DNA of 60,996 nt from DASRZM01 sp035686365 (GTDB lineage Bacteria > Pseudomonadota > Gammaproteobacteria > Xanthomonadales > Xanthomonadaceae). The stretch spans positions 1 to 60,996 of the forward strand of contig DASRZM010000115.1 in the NCBI GenBank assembly GCA_035686365.1, written 5' to 3'. Positions 9,595-16,275 of this stretch are shown in pieces. The notes beneath the pieces are model-generated. The model was not told where the DNA came from. It did not search any database and saw only the letters and a program-made list of their open reading frames with translations. The position numbers were made by a program, and so were the translations under genes. Position 1 is the first letter of the stretch. Every line of letters begins with the position of its first letter.

Positions 9595-10722
9595 ATGGAC
9601 ACGCTGGCGCGCCGCCGCCGCAGCGTCGACTTCTGGCCGGGCTTCGTCGATGCCCTGAGCGCACTGCTCATGGTGCTGGTGTTCCTGCTGCTGGTGTTCG
9701 CCATCGGCCAGTTCGTGCTCTCCGATGCGATCAGCGGGCGCGACCGCACCATCAACGCACTCAATGCCCAGATCGCCGCGCTGGCCGACTCGCTGTCGAT
9801 GGAACGCTCGGGCCGGGCACGCGCAATCGCGCAGGTGCAGGAACTCTCGGCGAGCCTGACCGCGCGCACAAGGGAACGCGACGCACTGGCGGGTGAGCTC
9901 GCCGGCACCGCGGCCGCGCTCGACGCCGCCCGCGAGACGCTGGCGCACAACGAGGAGGCGATTGCCCGCCTGGGCGCCGACATCGCCGCGCTGGAGGCAT
10001 TGAAGGCACAGCTGGAATCGGAGATCGCCGCGCGCCTGGCGGACCTGGAAACCACGCGTGAGCAGCTTGTGGCGCAGACCGAACTGAGCGCGAAATCCGC
10101 CGCCCAGGTCGAACTGCTGAACCGGCAGCTGGCGGCGTTGCGCGAGCAGCTGGCACAGATCACCGCGGCGCTGGAGCTGGCCGAGTCCGAAAGCCGCAGC
10201 AAGGATCTGGAACTGGAGGAGCTGGGCCGCCGCCTGAACCTGGCGCTGGCCGACCGCGTGCACGAGCTCTCGCGCTACCGCTCGGAGTTCTTCGGCCGCC
10301 TGCGTGCGATCCTGGGCGAGCGCAGCGACGTGGAGATCGTCGGGGACCGCTTCGTGCTGCCCACCGGGCTGCTGTTCCCCACCGCGTCGGACGAGCTCAC
10401 CGACGAGGGACGCGACCAGCTCGAGGACCTGGCCACGACGATCCAGGCGGTCGCCGCCGAGATCCCCTCCGACCTGGACTGGGTGCTGCGCATCGACGGC
10501 CACACCGACCGGCGCCCGATCCATACCGCACGCTTTCCGTCCAACTGGGAGCTCTCGACCGCGCGCGCGGTGGCGGTCGTCAAGTACCTGGTCGCACGCG
10601 GGATTCCGGCGCACCGGCTCTCGGCCAACGGCTTCGGTGCGCACCGGCCGCTGGATCCGGCCGACACCGAGGCTGCCTATGCGCGCAACCGGCGCATCGA
10701 GATCCAGTTGACCAATCGCTAG
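9595..10722 (+). CDS. OmpA/MotB-like peptidoglycan-binding protein with long coiled coil
   Basis: Partner of the preceding channel protein. A short N-terminal tail leads into one membrane helix containing WPGFVDALSALLMVLVF; Asp19 occupies the place of the proton-carrying Asp of MotB. Residues about 48-230 form a long coiled coil rich in Leu, Ala and Glu. The C-terminal OmpA-like domain (about 250-375) has GHTDRRP at 302-308 and ends in RNRRIEIQL, the usual peptidoglycan-binding signature. The gene begins 3 bases after the channel gene. The pair resembles stators that transmit ion flow to the cell wall; what it drives is not evident from the neighbours. Confidence 0.87.
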   Translation: MDTLARRRRSVDFWPGFVDALSALLMVLVFLLLVFAIGQFVLSDAISGRDRTINALNAQIAALADSLSMERSGRARAIAQVQELSASLTARTRERDALAGELAGTAAALDAARETLAHNEEAIARLGADIAALEALKAQLESEIAARLADLETTREQLVAQTELSAKSAAQVELLNRQLAALREQLAQITAALELAESESRSKDLELEELGRRLNLALADRVHELSRYRSEFFGRLRAILGERSDVEIVGDRFVLPTGLLFPTASDELTDEGRDQLEDLATTIQAVAAEIPSDLDWVLRIDGHTDRRPIHTARFPSNWELSTARAVAVVKYLVARGIPAHRLSANGFGAHRPLDPADTEAAYARNRRIEIQLTNR

Positions 10723-10726
10723 GGAA

Positions 10727-10872
10727 GGTCTGATCCAGTCCATCCTGGACTGGATCAGACTCGCCGAGTCCGGCGCATGTCCGGACTCGGCTCCGCCGGA
10801 TCAAGCTCTTGCGTGCTTGATCCGCGAGCGCGCCCTCCATGGCGCGCGAACCTCTGAACCTGTTCAGAGGTT
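10727..10872 (+). repeat. five-hairpin interspersed repeat, copy A (full length)
   Basis: Five hairpins follow one another directly. HP1 pairs 10728-10742 with 10746-10760 (15 bp, loop TCC). HP2 pairs 10763-10773 with 10781-10791 (11 bp). HP3 pairs 10797-10806 with 10815-10824 (10 bp, GGATCAAGC with GCTTGATCC). HP4 pairs GCGCGCC 10828-10834 with 10841-10847. HP5 pairs AACCTCTGAAC 10849-10859 with 10862-10872. All arms are perfect. The element starts 5 bases after the OmpA-like stop and resembles copies at 12691, 14521 (inverted) and 56007 (inverted, shortened). I do not recognise it as a named repeat family. Confidence 0.92.
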
Positions 10873-10904
10873 CCCAAGCGAACCGATGGATCGTTCTGCG
10901 GGTC

Positions 10905-10984
10905 GATCGCGGCCATGGGCCGCTCCCACGCCGATCCGCGCGGCGATCTCGCAGCAGTGGATCGCCGGCAACGCCGGCTCCTAC
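10905..10984 (-). repeat. two REP elements in tandem upstream of mlaF
   Basis: Read on the minus strand, 10929-10905 begins GTGGGAGCGGCC and 10984-10960 begins GTAGGAGCCGGC. Each is a 25-base unit: a GTAG or GTGG head, then a short hairpin, then GCGATC. These match the REP units around the RAYT gene at 27-28.5 kb. The rest of the 416-base gap between the OmpA-like gene and mlaF (10985-11138) holds no gene I can support. An ACAATA just before the mlaF start could be a -10 box, but no matching -35 is obvious. Confidence 0.8.
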
Positions 10985-11138
10985 GGAGCCAAAGCAACCA
11001 AGGCGAAAGCAACACGAAACGGAAGCGTGAGGTCCGCGGGGCGCGGTTCACGTCCGCTTCAACGCCGGCCCGCGACCGTGCCCGCCCACGATGCCGCCAA
11101 TTCCGCGACAATACGTGGCCTTTGAGCAGCAAAGCCCC

Positions 11139-11942
11139 GTGACCGAGACCGAACCTGCCATCCGCTTTTCCGGCGTCCGCATCGACCGTGGCGAGCGCAC
11201 CGTGCTGCAGGACGTGGACCTGGCGATCCCGGCCGGCAGCGTGACGGTGATTTTCGGCCCCAGCGGAGCGGGCAAGTCCACCCTGCTGCAGGCGGCCACC
11301 GGCGAGCTGGTGGCCGACGCCGGCAGTGTCCGCGTCCTCGGGTGCGAGCTGCCGCTCAGGCACGCGGCGCTGTTCGAGCTGCGTCGCAGCATCGGCGTGC
11401 TGCTGCAGGGCAGTGGCCTGCTCAGCGACCTGGACGTGTTCGAGAACGTGGCCCTGCCGCTGCGCACCCACACCGACCTGCCCGAGGCGCTGGTGCAGCG
11501 CATCGTCCACATGAAGCTCAATGCCGTGGGCCTGGCCGGTGCCGCAGAGCTGTCGCCGCAGCAGCTCTCCGGCGGCATGATCCGCCGCGTCGCGCTGGCG
11601 CGGGCGCTGGTGCTGGACCCGCCGCTGATGCTCTACGACGAGCCGCTGACCGGCCTGGACCCGATCGCCATCGGCGTGATCACCAGCCTGATCGTGGGCC
11701 TGAACCGCACCCTGGGTCTGACCTCGGTGCTGGTCACCCACCACATCCACGAAAGCCTGGAGATCGCCGACCGCGTGGTGGTGATCGCCAACCGCACGAT
11801 CGCCTTCGTCGGCACCCGCGAGGAACTGGCCAGCAGCCGCGACCCGCTGCTGGCCCAGTTCCTGGAAGGCAAGCCCGACGGCCCGATGGGCTTCGACTAC
11901 GAGCGCGCGCAGCGCCGGGAGGTCGCGCGTGCCGCTCCGTGA
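11139..11942 (+). CDS. mlaF: phospholipid ABC transporter ATP-binding protein MlaF
   Basis: ATPase of the Mla retrograde/anterograde phospholipid transporter at the inner membrane. Walker A FGPSGAGKST (39-48), the signature LSGGM (about 143-147), Walker B MLYDEP (about 164-169) and an H-loop HHIHESLE are all present, and the protein continues into the mlaE permease gene. I chose the GTG at 11139, giving VTETEPAIRFSGV, because the residues encoded from an in-frame ATG at 11091 do not look like an MlaF N-terminus. The 3' end overlaps mlaE by 14 bases. MlaF works as a dimer with MlaE, regulated by the STAS protein MlaB, encoded at 14215. Confidence 0.9.
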   Translation: MTETEPAIRFSGVRIDRGERTVLQDVDLAIPAGSVTVIFGPSGAGKSTLLQAATGELVADAGSVRVLGCELPLRHAALFELRRSIGVLLQGSGLLSDLDVFENVALPLRTHTDLPEALVQRIVHMKLNAVGLAGAAELSPQQLSGGMIRRVALARALVLDPPLMLYDEPLTGLDPIAIGVITSLIVGLNRTLGLTSVLVTHHIHESLEIADRVVVIANRTIAFVGTREELASSRDPLLAQFLEGKPDGPMGFDYERAQRREVARAAP

Positions 11943-12684
11943 GAGCCTGGGCGCGGTCGGCCGCATCGGCGGCATCGGCGTGTTCGCACTGCGCATCCTG
12001 GGCGCGATCCGCATGCGCCGCGGCCAGTTCGGCGACACCGTGCGGCAGATCTACGTCATCGGCGCGCGCTCGGTGCCGATCGTGGCCTTCGGCGGCGCCT
12101 TCGTCGGGCTGGTGATGGCACTGCAGGGCTACCGCACGCTGGAGATCTTCGGAGCCAGTTCGGCGCTGGGCACGGCGATCGGCGTATCGCTGTACCGCGA
12201 GCTGGGGCCGGTGCTGACCGCGATCCTGTTCGCCGGCCGCGCCGGCTCGGCAATGGCGGCCGAGCTGGGACTGATGCGCGCCACCGACCAGATCAATGCC
12301 CTCTCGATGATGGCGATCGACCCGGTGCAGAAGGTGGTGGTCCCGCGATTCCTGGCCGGTGTCATCAGCGTGCCGCTGCTCACGGCCGTGTTCTGCGCCT
12401 TCGCCATCCTCGGCGCCTGGTTCCAGGCGGTGCTGGTGCTGGAGGTCGACGCCGGCTTCTTCTGGTCGGCGCTGATGCAGAGTGTGGACTTCAAGGAGGA
12501 CCTGTCGCAGGCGCTGGTCAAGGCGGTCAGCTTCGGTACCATCTGCTCGCTGCTGGCCACCTACGTGGGCTACCACGCCGAGCCCACCATCGAGGGCACC
12601 TCGGTGGCGACCACGCGCGCGGTCGTGCACGGTTCGCTGATGGTGCTGTTCCTGGACTTCGTGTTGAGTGCGTTGCTGTTCTAG
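11929..12684 (+). CDS. mlaE: phospholipid ABC transporter permease MlaE
   Basis: Inner-membrane permease of the Mla complex (251 aa, MlaE/DUF140 family). Characteristic stretches include FGGAFVGLVMALQGY, YRELGPVLTAILFAGRAGSAMAAE in two parts, and the MMAIDPVQKVVVPRFLAG coupling region that contacts the ATPase. The GTG start at 11929 has GGAGG seven bases upstream and overlaps mlaF, so translation is coupled. Unusually, the next gene mlaD does not follow closely. A 336-base gap containing repeat copy B and another hairpin separates them. Confidence 0.93.
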   Translation: MPLRESLGAVGRIGGIGVFALRILGAIRMRRGQFGDTVRQIYVIGARSVPIVAFGGAFVGLVMALQGYRTLEIFGASSALGTAIGVSLYRELGPVLTAILFAGRAGSAMAAELGLMRATDQINALSMMAIDPVQKVVVPRFLAGVISVPLLTAVFCAFAILGAWFQAVLVLEVDAGFFWSALMQSVDFKEDLSQALVKAVSFGTICSLLATYVGYHAEPTIEGTSVATTRAVVHGSLMVLFLDFVLSALLF

Positions 12685-12690
12685 AACCAC

Positions 12691-12834
12691 GGTCTGGACC
12701 GGTCCATGCTGGACCCGTCCAGACCCGCCGGGCCCGGCACCTGTCCGGACCCGGCTGCACCGGATCGGGCACTGGCGCGCCCGGTCCGCGAGCGCGCCCT
12801 TACTGGCGCGCGATCCTCTGAACGCGTTCAGAGG
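12691..12834 (+). repeat. five-hairpin interspersed repeat, copy B (diverged, inside mla operon)
   Basis: Same order and spacing of five hairpins as copy A, but with many substitutions. HP1 pairs 12691-12706 with 12710-12725 (one mismatch). HP2 pairs 12727-12737 with 12745-12755 (one mismatch). HP3 pairs CGGATCGGGC 12761-12770 with 12779-12788 (one wobble). HP4 pairs 12792-12798 with 12805-12811. HP5 pairs CCTCTGAAC 12815-12823 with 12826-12834. Relative to copy A, AAGC/GCTT has become GGGC/GCCC in HP3, and GATCC/GGATC has become GGACC with GTCC in HP1. Stems are therefore kept by paired changes. It begins 6 bases after the mlaE stop. Confidence 0.88.
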
Positions 12835-12906
12835 TCCCTGGGCCCAGCGCCGGTGGAGGATCCAAAATGCCCTGCTTCGATCCAGCTGTGCAGTACCCCA
12901 GCAACG

Positions 12907-12960
12907 GCCGGCGGCTGCCGGCGCCGCGCCCCTCGACGCGAAGGGGGCCGAGCCGCCGGC
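12907..12960. repeat. stem-loop upstream of mlaD
   Basis: GCCGGCGGCT (12907-12916) is perfectly inverted at 12951-12960. Inside, GCCCC (12928-12932) can pair with GGGGC (12944-12948). This hairpin lies in the second half of the mlaE-mlaD gap and is not part of the five-hairpin repeat. No uridine run follows, so a terminator is unlikely; an attenuating or mRNA-stabilising role is possible. The remaining bases up to 13020 carry only a weak ribosome site for mlaD. Confidence 0.55.
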
Positions 12961-13020
12961 GCAGCGGCTACGCGCGGGGCCGTGACGTGAACTCCACTCC
13001 CAATACGGTGGTCTGTTGCC

Positions 13021-13581
13021 ATGGCTAGCGGCCTCAATCGCGTCGAGCTCAGCGTCGGCGCATTCATCATCATGGGCTTCGCCTGCGCGGTCGTGCTGGC
13101 GTTCGCCTCCACCAACCTGCGCAACCGCCTCACCGGCGAGCAGTACACGGTCACCGCGCGCTTCGCCAACAGCGGGGAACTGAAACCGCGCGCACCGGTC
13201 AAGATTGCCGGCGTGAAGATCGGCGAGGTCTCGGAGATCAGGCTGGATCCGGGCAACTACGAGGCGATCGCCACCTTGAGCATCAGCCACGAGGCCGGCG
13301 AACTGCCGGCCGACAGTTCCGCTGCGATCTACACCAGCGGCCTGCTGGGCGAGCGCTACGTGGGCATCACCCCGGGCGGTGATCTGGAGCCGTTGCGCCA
13401 GGGCGACGAGATCTTCCTGACCCAGTCGGCGATGGTGCTCGAGCAGCTGATCGGCAAGTACATGTTCGGTTCAGGCGGTTCCGGGGAAGGTGGCGCAGCT
13501 GCCGCGGTTCCGAACCCCGGCGCGGCGCCGGCGCCCACGCAGGCGCCTGGCGAACCCGTCGAACCGGAGGAACGCGAATGA
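13021..13581 (+). CDS. mlaD: MCE-family phospholipid-binding protein MlaD
   Basis: Periplasmic, membrane-anchored lipid-binding subunit of the Mla complex, which forms a hexameric ring above MlaE. It has one N-terminal membrane helix (about 10-28, VGAFIIMGFACAVVLAFA). A single MCE domain (about 38-120) follows, with VKIAGVKIGEVSEIRLDP and the loop YTSGLLGERYVGITPGG. The C-terminus is Pro/Ala/Glu rich. The length (186 aa) matches E. coli MlaD (183). The stop overlaps mlaC (ATGA). Confidence 0.93.
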   Translation: MASGLNRVELSVGAFIIMGFACAVVLAFASTNLRNRLTGEQYTVTARFANSGELKPRAPVKIAGVKIGEVSEIRLDPGNYEAIATLSISHEAGELPADSSAAIYTSGLLGERYVGITPGGDLEPLRQGDEIFLTQSAMVLEQLIGKYMFGSGGSGEGGAAAAVPNPGAAPAPTQAPGEPVEPEERE

Positions 13582-14231
13582 TCGATCGCATCGCCCTGGC
13601 TGCCTGTCTCGCCCTGTCGGGGGGCGGCGCCCTGGCCACCACGCCGGCGCTCTCCGGCGACACCGGGTACGCCCCGCAGCCGGGCGATTCGCCGCGCGAG
13701 ATCGTGGCCACCCACAGCGGGCTGGTGCTGCGTACGCTGGTCGAGCAGCGCGACCAGTTCCGGGCCGACCCCGACGCGCTGGAGACCTTCGTCAAGCGCG
13801 AGTTCCGCAAGGTCTTCGACCGCGAATACTCGGCGCGGCTGGTGCTCGGACGCCACGGCCGCGGGCTGTCGGAGCCCGAACTGGTCGAGTTCGCCGAAGC
13901 GCTGGCCGACAACCTGATCGTGCGCTACGGCCGTGCGCTGCTGGACTTCGACCCGCACATCGACGTCAAGGTCGTGGCCGAAACACCGGTGCGGGACGGA
14001 AAGATGGTGCGCGTGTCCACCGAGGTCCTGCGCCGCGGCGGTCCGCCGGTCCCGGTGGCCTACGTGTTCCACCAGGACAAGGACACCTGGCGCGTGTTCG
14101 ACGTGATCGTCGAAGGCGTGTCCTACGTGCAGACCTACCGCAACCAGTTCGAGGAGATGCTGCGCGAGCAGACCGTGGCCGAGGTCACGCGCAAGCTGCG
14201 CAAGGGCGAGGTCGATGCCCGCACGCAGTGA
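13578..14231 (+). CDS. mlaC: periplasmic phospholipid-binding protein MlaC
   Basis: Soluble periplasmic shuttle that carries phospholipid between MlaD at the inner membrane and MlaA at the outer membrane. A signal peptide (MIDRIALAACLALSGGGALA) precedes a 190-residue MlaC/Ttg2 domain. Typical features are EFRKVFDREYSARLVLG in the first half and the KDTWRVFDVIVEGVSYVQTYR motif with NQFEEML near the end. It overlaps mlaD by 4 bases and mlaB by 17 bases, so the three genes are translated as a block. Confidence 0.93.
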   Translation: MIDRIALAACLALSGGGALATTPALSGDTGYAPQPGDSPREIVATHSGLVLRTLVEQRDQFRADPDALETFVKREFRKVFDREYSARLVLGRHGRGLSEPELVEFAEALADNLIVRYGRALLDFDPHIDVKVVAETPVRDGKMVRVSTEVLRRGGPPVPVAYVFHQDKDTWRVFDVIVEGVSYVQTYRNQFEEMLREQTVAEVTRKLRKGEVDARTQ

Positions 14232-14508
14232 GAGCGAAGCGGACCCGGAGCACGGCACGCTGCGGCTGCGCGGCAGCATCGATGCCGCGTCCGCGCCCGC
14301 CCTGCTCGCCCAGTGGGCCGGGCGCGCGGCCACGCTGCGCCGGATCGACCTGTCGGCCGTGACCCGGATCGACAGCGCCGGCGTGGCCCTGGTGCAGGAG
14401 CTGCTCGAGCGCGCGCGCGCGGCCGGCGGCCAGGCCACGCTGACGCAGGTTCCGGACCGCTACCTGCAGGTGTGCAAGGCGCATCGCATCGACCACGGCA
14501 CGGCCTGA
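14215..14508 (+). CDS. mlaB: STAS-domain protein MlaB
   Basis: Small cytoplasmic STAS protein (97 aa) that binds and stabilises MlaF. The expected core IDLSAVTRIDSAGVALVQEL carries the DSAG motif containing the conserved Ser. The start overlaps the end of mlaC by 17 bases. In E. coli mlaB ends the operon; here repeat copy C follows, and then mlaA, which is elsewhere in E. coli. Sequence conservation is low outside the STAS core, so the assignment rests on the motif and the position. Confidence 0.9.
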   Translation: MPARSESEADPEHGTLRLRGSIDAASAPALLAQWAGRAATLRRIDLSAVTRIDSAGVALVQELLERARAAGGQATLTQVPDRYLQVCKAHRIDHGTA

Positions 14509-14520
14509 AGCGCCGCTGGC

Positions 14521-14666
14521 AACCTCTGAACACGTTCAGAGGTTTGCGCGCCATGGATGGCGCGCTCGCCGATCAAGCACGTGAGTGCTTGATCCGGCGG
14601 AGCCGAGTCCGGACATGTGCCGGACTCGGCGAGTCTGATCAAGCCCAGGATGGACTTGATCAGACC
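14521..14666 (-). repeat. five-hairpin interspersed repeat, copy C (full length, inverted)
   Basis: This copy lies in the opposite orientation to A and B, between mlaB and mlaA. In plus-strand order HP5 is 14521-14531 with 14534-14544 and HP4 is 14546-14552 with 14559-14565. HP3 is GATCAAGCAC 14571-14580 with 14585-14594, HP2 is 14602-14612 with 14620-14630, and HP1 is 14633-14647 with 14651-14665 (one mismatch, which reads as a G-T wobble on the other strand). HP1 carries AAG/CTT where copy A has CCAG/CTGG, another compensated change. It starts 12 bases after the mlaB stop. Confidence 0.92.
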
Positions 14667-14720
14667 TTCCCTCGCGCCCCGGGGTCCCGCAGAATGAGAA
14701 ACCTCCGGATACCGACCCCG

Positions 14721-15554
14721 ATGCAGCGCGTCCACCTCCCCGCCGTCCTGCTGCTGCTCGCGGCCCTGCTGCCGGGCTGCACGCACGCCCCGGTGCGCGC
14801 CGGCGGCGACGATGCCGCGGACCGCTCGCAGGCGGCCGGCGTCGAAACCGGCGGGCGCGATCGCGCGCAGGCGCAACGGCCGCAGACACCGGACCAGCTC
14901 GATCCGTGGGAGCCGTTCAACCGCAGGGTGTACGGCTTCAACCGCGGTTTCGACCGCGCGATCTTCCGGCCCGCGGCACGCGCCTACACCAACGTGGTGC
15001 CCTCGCCGGTGCGCAAGGGCATCTCCCATTTCTTCGACAACCTGCAGCAACCGGTCACGGCGCTGAACCTGCTGCTGCAGGGCGACGGCCAGATGGCTGC
15101 GTCCGCCGGCGGCCGCTTCGTGCTCAACACCACCGTGGGCGTGCTCGGTTTCCTGGATCCGGCCACCGACGCCGGGGTGCCGGTGTACCAGAGCGATTTC
15201 GGCGCCACCTTCGCGCACTGGGGCTGGGACCGCTCCCGCTACCTGATGCTGCCGCTGTTCGGCCCCTCGACGCTGCGCGATGGCGTCGGCAAGCTGGTGA
15301 ACACCCGGGTGAGCCCGGTCGGGGTGGTCTCCGAGGAAGTGGGTCCGGGCGTGACGGTGATCTACGCGGTCGATGCGCGCGCGCGCGCGCTGCCGACCGA
15401 CGCTTTCCTGGAGGGTGTCGAGGACGATTACCTGCTGCTGCGCGACGCCTACCTGCAGCGCCGCCGCTGCCAGATCCACGACTGCAGCGAGGAGATCCCC
15501 GACTATGAGATCCCGGACTACGATTTCGAGGTGCCGGACTTCCGGGGCAACTGA
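14721..15554 (+). CDS. mlaA: outer-membrane phospholipid-removing lipoprotein MlaA (VacJ)
   Basis: Outer-membrane lipoprotein that extracts mislocalised phospholipid and hands it to MlaC. The ATG at 14721 gives a lipoprotein signal ending in the lipobox LLPGC (Cys20); another ATG at 14694 only adds nine residues. The family core starts with DPWEPFNRRVYGFNRGFDR and continues with FFDNLQQPVTALNLLLQG and FLDPATDAGVPVYQSDFG. The C-terminus is unusual: an acidic tail with repeating IPDYEIPDYDFEVPDF. It is separated from mlaB by repeat copy C, so it may have its own promoter. Confidence 0.92.
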   Translation: MQRVHLPAVLLLLAALLPGCTHAPVRAGGDDAADRSQAAGVETGGRDRAQAQRPQTPDQLDPWEPFNRRVYGFNRGFDRAIFRPAARAYTNVVPSPVRKGISHFFDNLQQPVTALNLLLQGDGQMAASAGGRFVLNTTVGVLGFLDPATDAGVPVYQSDFGATFAHWGWDRSRYLMLPLFGPSTLRDGVGKLVNTRVSPVGVVSEEVGPGVTVIYAVDARARALPTDAFLEGVEDDYLLLRDAYLQRRRCQIHDCSEEIPDYEIPDYDFEVPDFRGN

Positions 15555-15613
15555 CCGGGCCTGCGCCCGGGTCCCGTAGAATCGGGCGCTCGCCACACCG
15601 AACCGGAGCCCCC

Positions 15614-16213
15614 ATGCACGGCACCCCCGAATCCGACGGCATCAGCCAGGAGCAGGCCGAGCAGGCCGTGCGCACGCTGCTGCGCTGGGCCGGCGAGGAT
15701 CCCGCCCGCGAGGGCCTGCTCGATACCCCGCGGCGCGTGGTCGAGGCCTACCGCGACTGGTACTGCGGCTACGAGGTCGATCCCACCGAGTACCTTACGC
15801 GGACCTTCGAGGAGGTCGCCGGCTACGACGAGATGATCGTGCTGCGCGGGATCGATTTCGAGTCGCACTGCGAGCACCACATGGCGCCGATCATCGGCCG
15901 CGCCCACGTCGGCTACCTGCCGACCGACCGCGTGGTGGGCATCTCCAAGCTGGCGCGGGTGGTCGAGGCCTACGCGCGCCGCTTCCAGGTGCAGGAGAAG
16001 ATGACCGCGCAGATCGCCCAGTGCATCGAGCAGGCGCTGCGGCCGCGCGGCGTCGGCGTGGTGATCGAGGCCGAGCACGAGTGCATGACCACGCGCGGCA
16101 TCCACAAGCGCGGCGTCTCGATGGTGACCAGCCAGATGCTCGGCAGCTTCCGCGAGGACGCCCGTACCCGCGCCGAGTTCCTGCGGTTCATCGAGGTCGG
16201 ACACGGCCGCTGA
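15614..16213 (+). CDS. folE: GTP cyclohydrolase I
   Basis: Converts GTP to 7,8-dihydroneopterin triphosphate, the first step of tetrahydrofolate and pterin synthesis. Zinc ligands are visible as Cys86 and His89 in SHCEHH and Cys157 in EHECMTTRG. The core VGYLPTDRVVGISKLARVVE and the C-terminal REDARTRAEFL are typical, and the 199-aa length is normal. A TAGAAT hexamer at 15577-15582 could be the -10 box of its own promoter. A small GC hairpin at 15555-15570, right after the mlaA stop, may separate the two genes. No other folate gene is adjacent. Confidence 0.95.
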   Translation: MHGTPESDGISQEQAEQAVRTLLRWAGEDPAREGLLDTPRRVVEAYRDWYCGYEVDPTEYLTRTFEEVAGYDEMIVLRGIDFESHCEHHMAPIIGRAHVGYLPTDRVVGISKLARVVEAYARRFQVQEKMTAQIAQCIEQALRPRGVGVVIEAEHECMTTRGIHKRGVSMVTSQMLGSFREDARTRAEFLRFIEVGHGR

Positions 16214-16275
16214 GCAGCGGCCCGTCGCGCAGGGCAGGCCCGGACAGATCCATCGTGGACTTGTTCAATGGACGC

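Noticed and set aside
8524..10722. A Zorya anti-phage system based on the MotA-like and OmpA-like pair
   Set aside because: No ZorC, ZorD or ZorE-like gene follows; the next genes are the mla cluster, and the other neighbour is a peptidase. Only the stator resemblance supports it.
12668..12985. A small protein gene in the mlaE-mlaD gap
   Set aside because: The open frame runs through repeat copy B, has no ribosome site, and its sequence is explained by the repeat.
10727..14666. The repeated hairpin elements as a CRISPR array
   Set aside because: Copies are long, far apart, in different orientations and separated by genes, with no regular spacers and no cas genes.
16249..16267. A possible remnant of HP1 of the five-hairpin repeat between folE and the GT41 gene
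   Set aside because: TCCATCGTGGACTTGTTCA resembles part of HP1, but it is one short degenerate stretch without neighbouring hairpins and could be chance.
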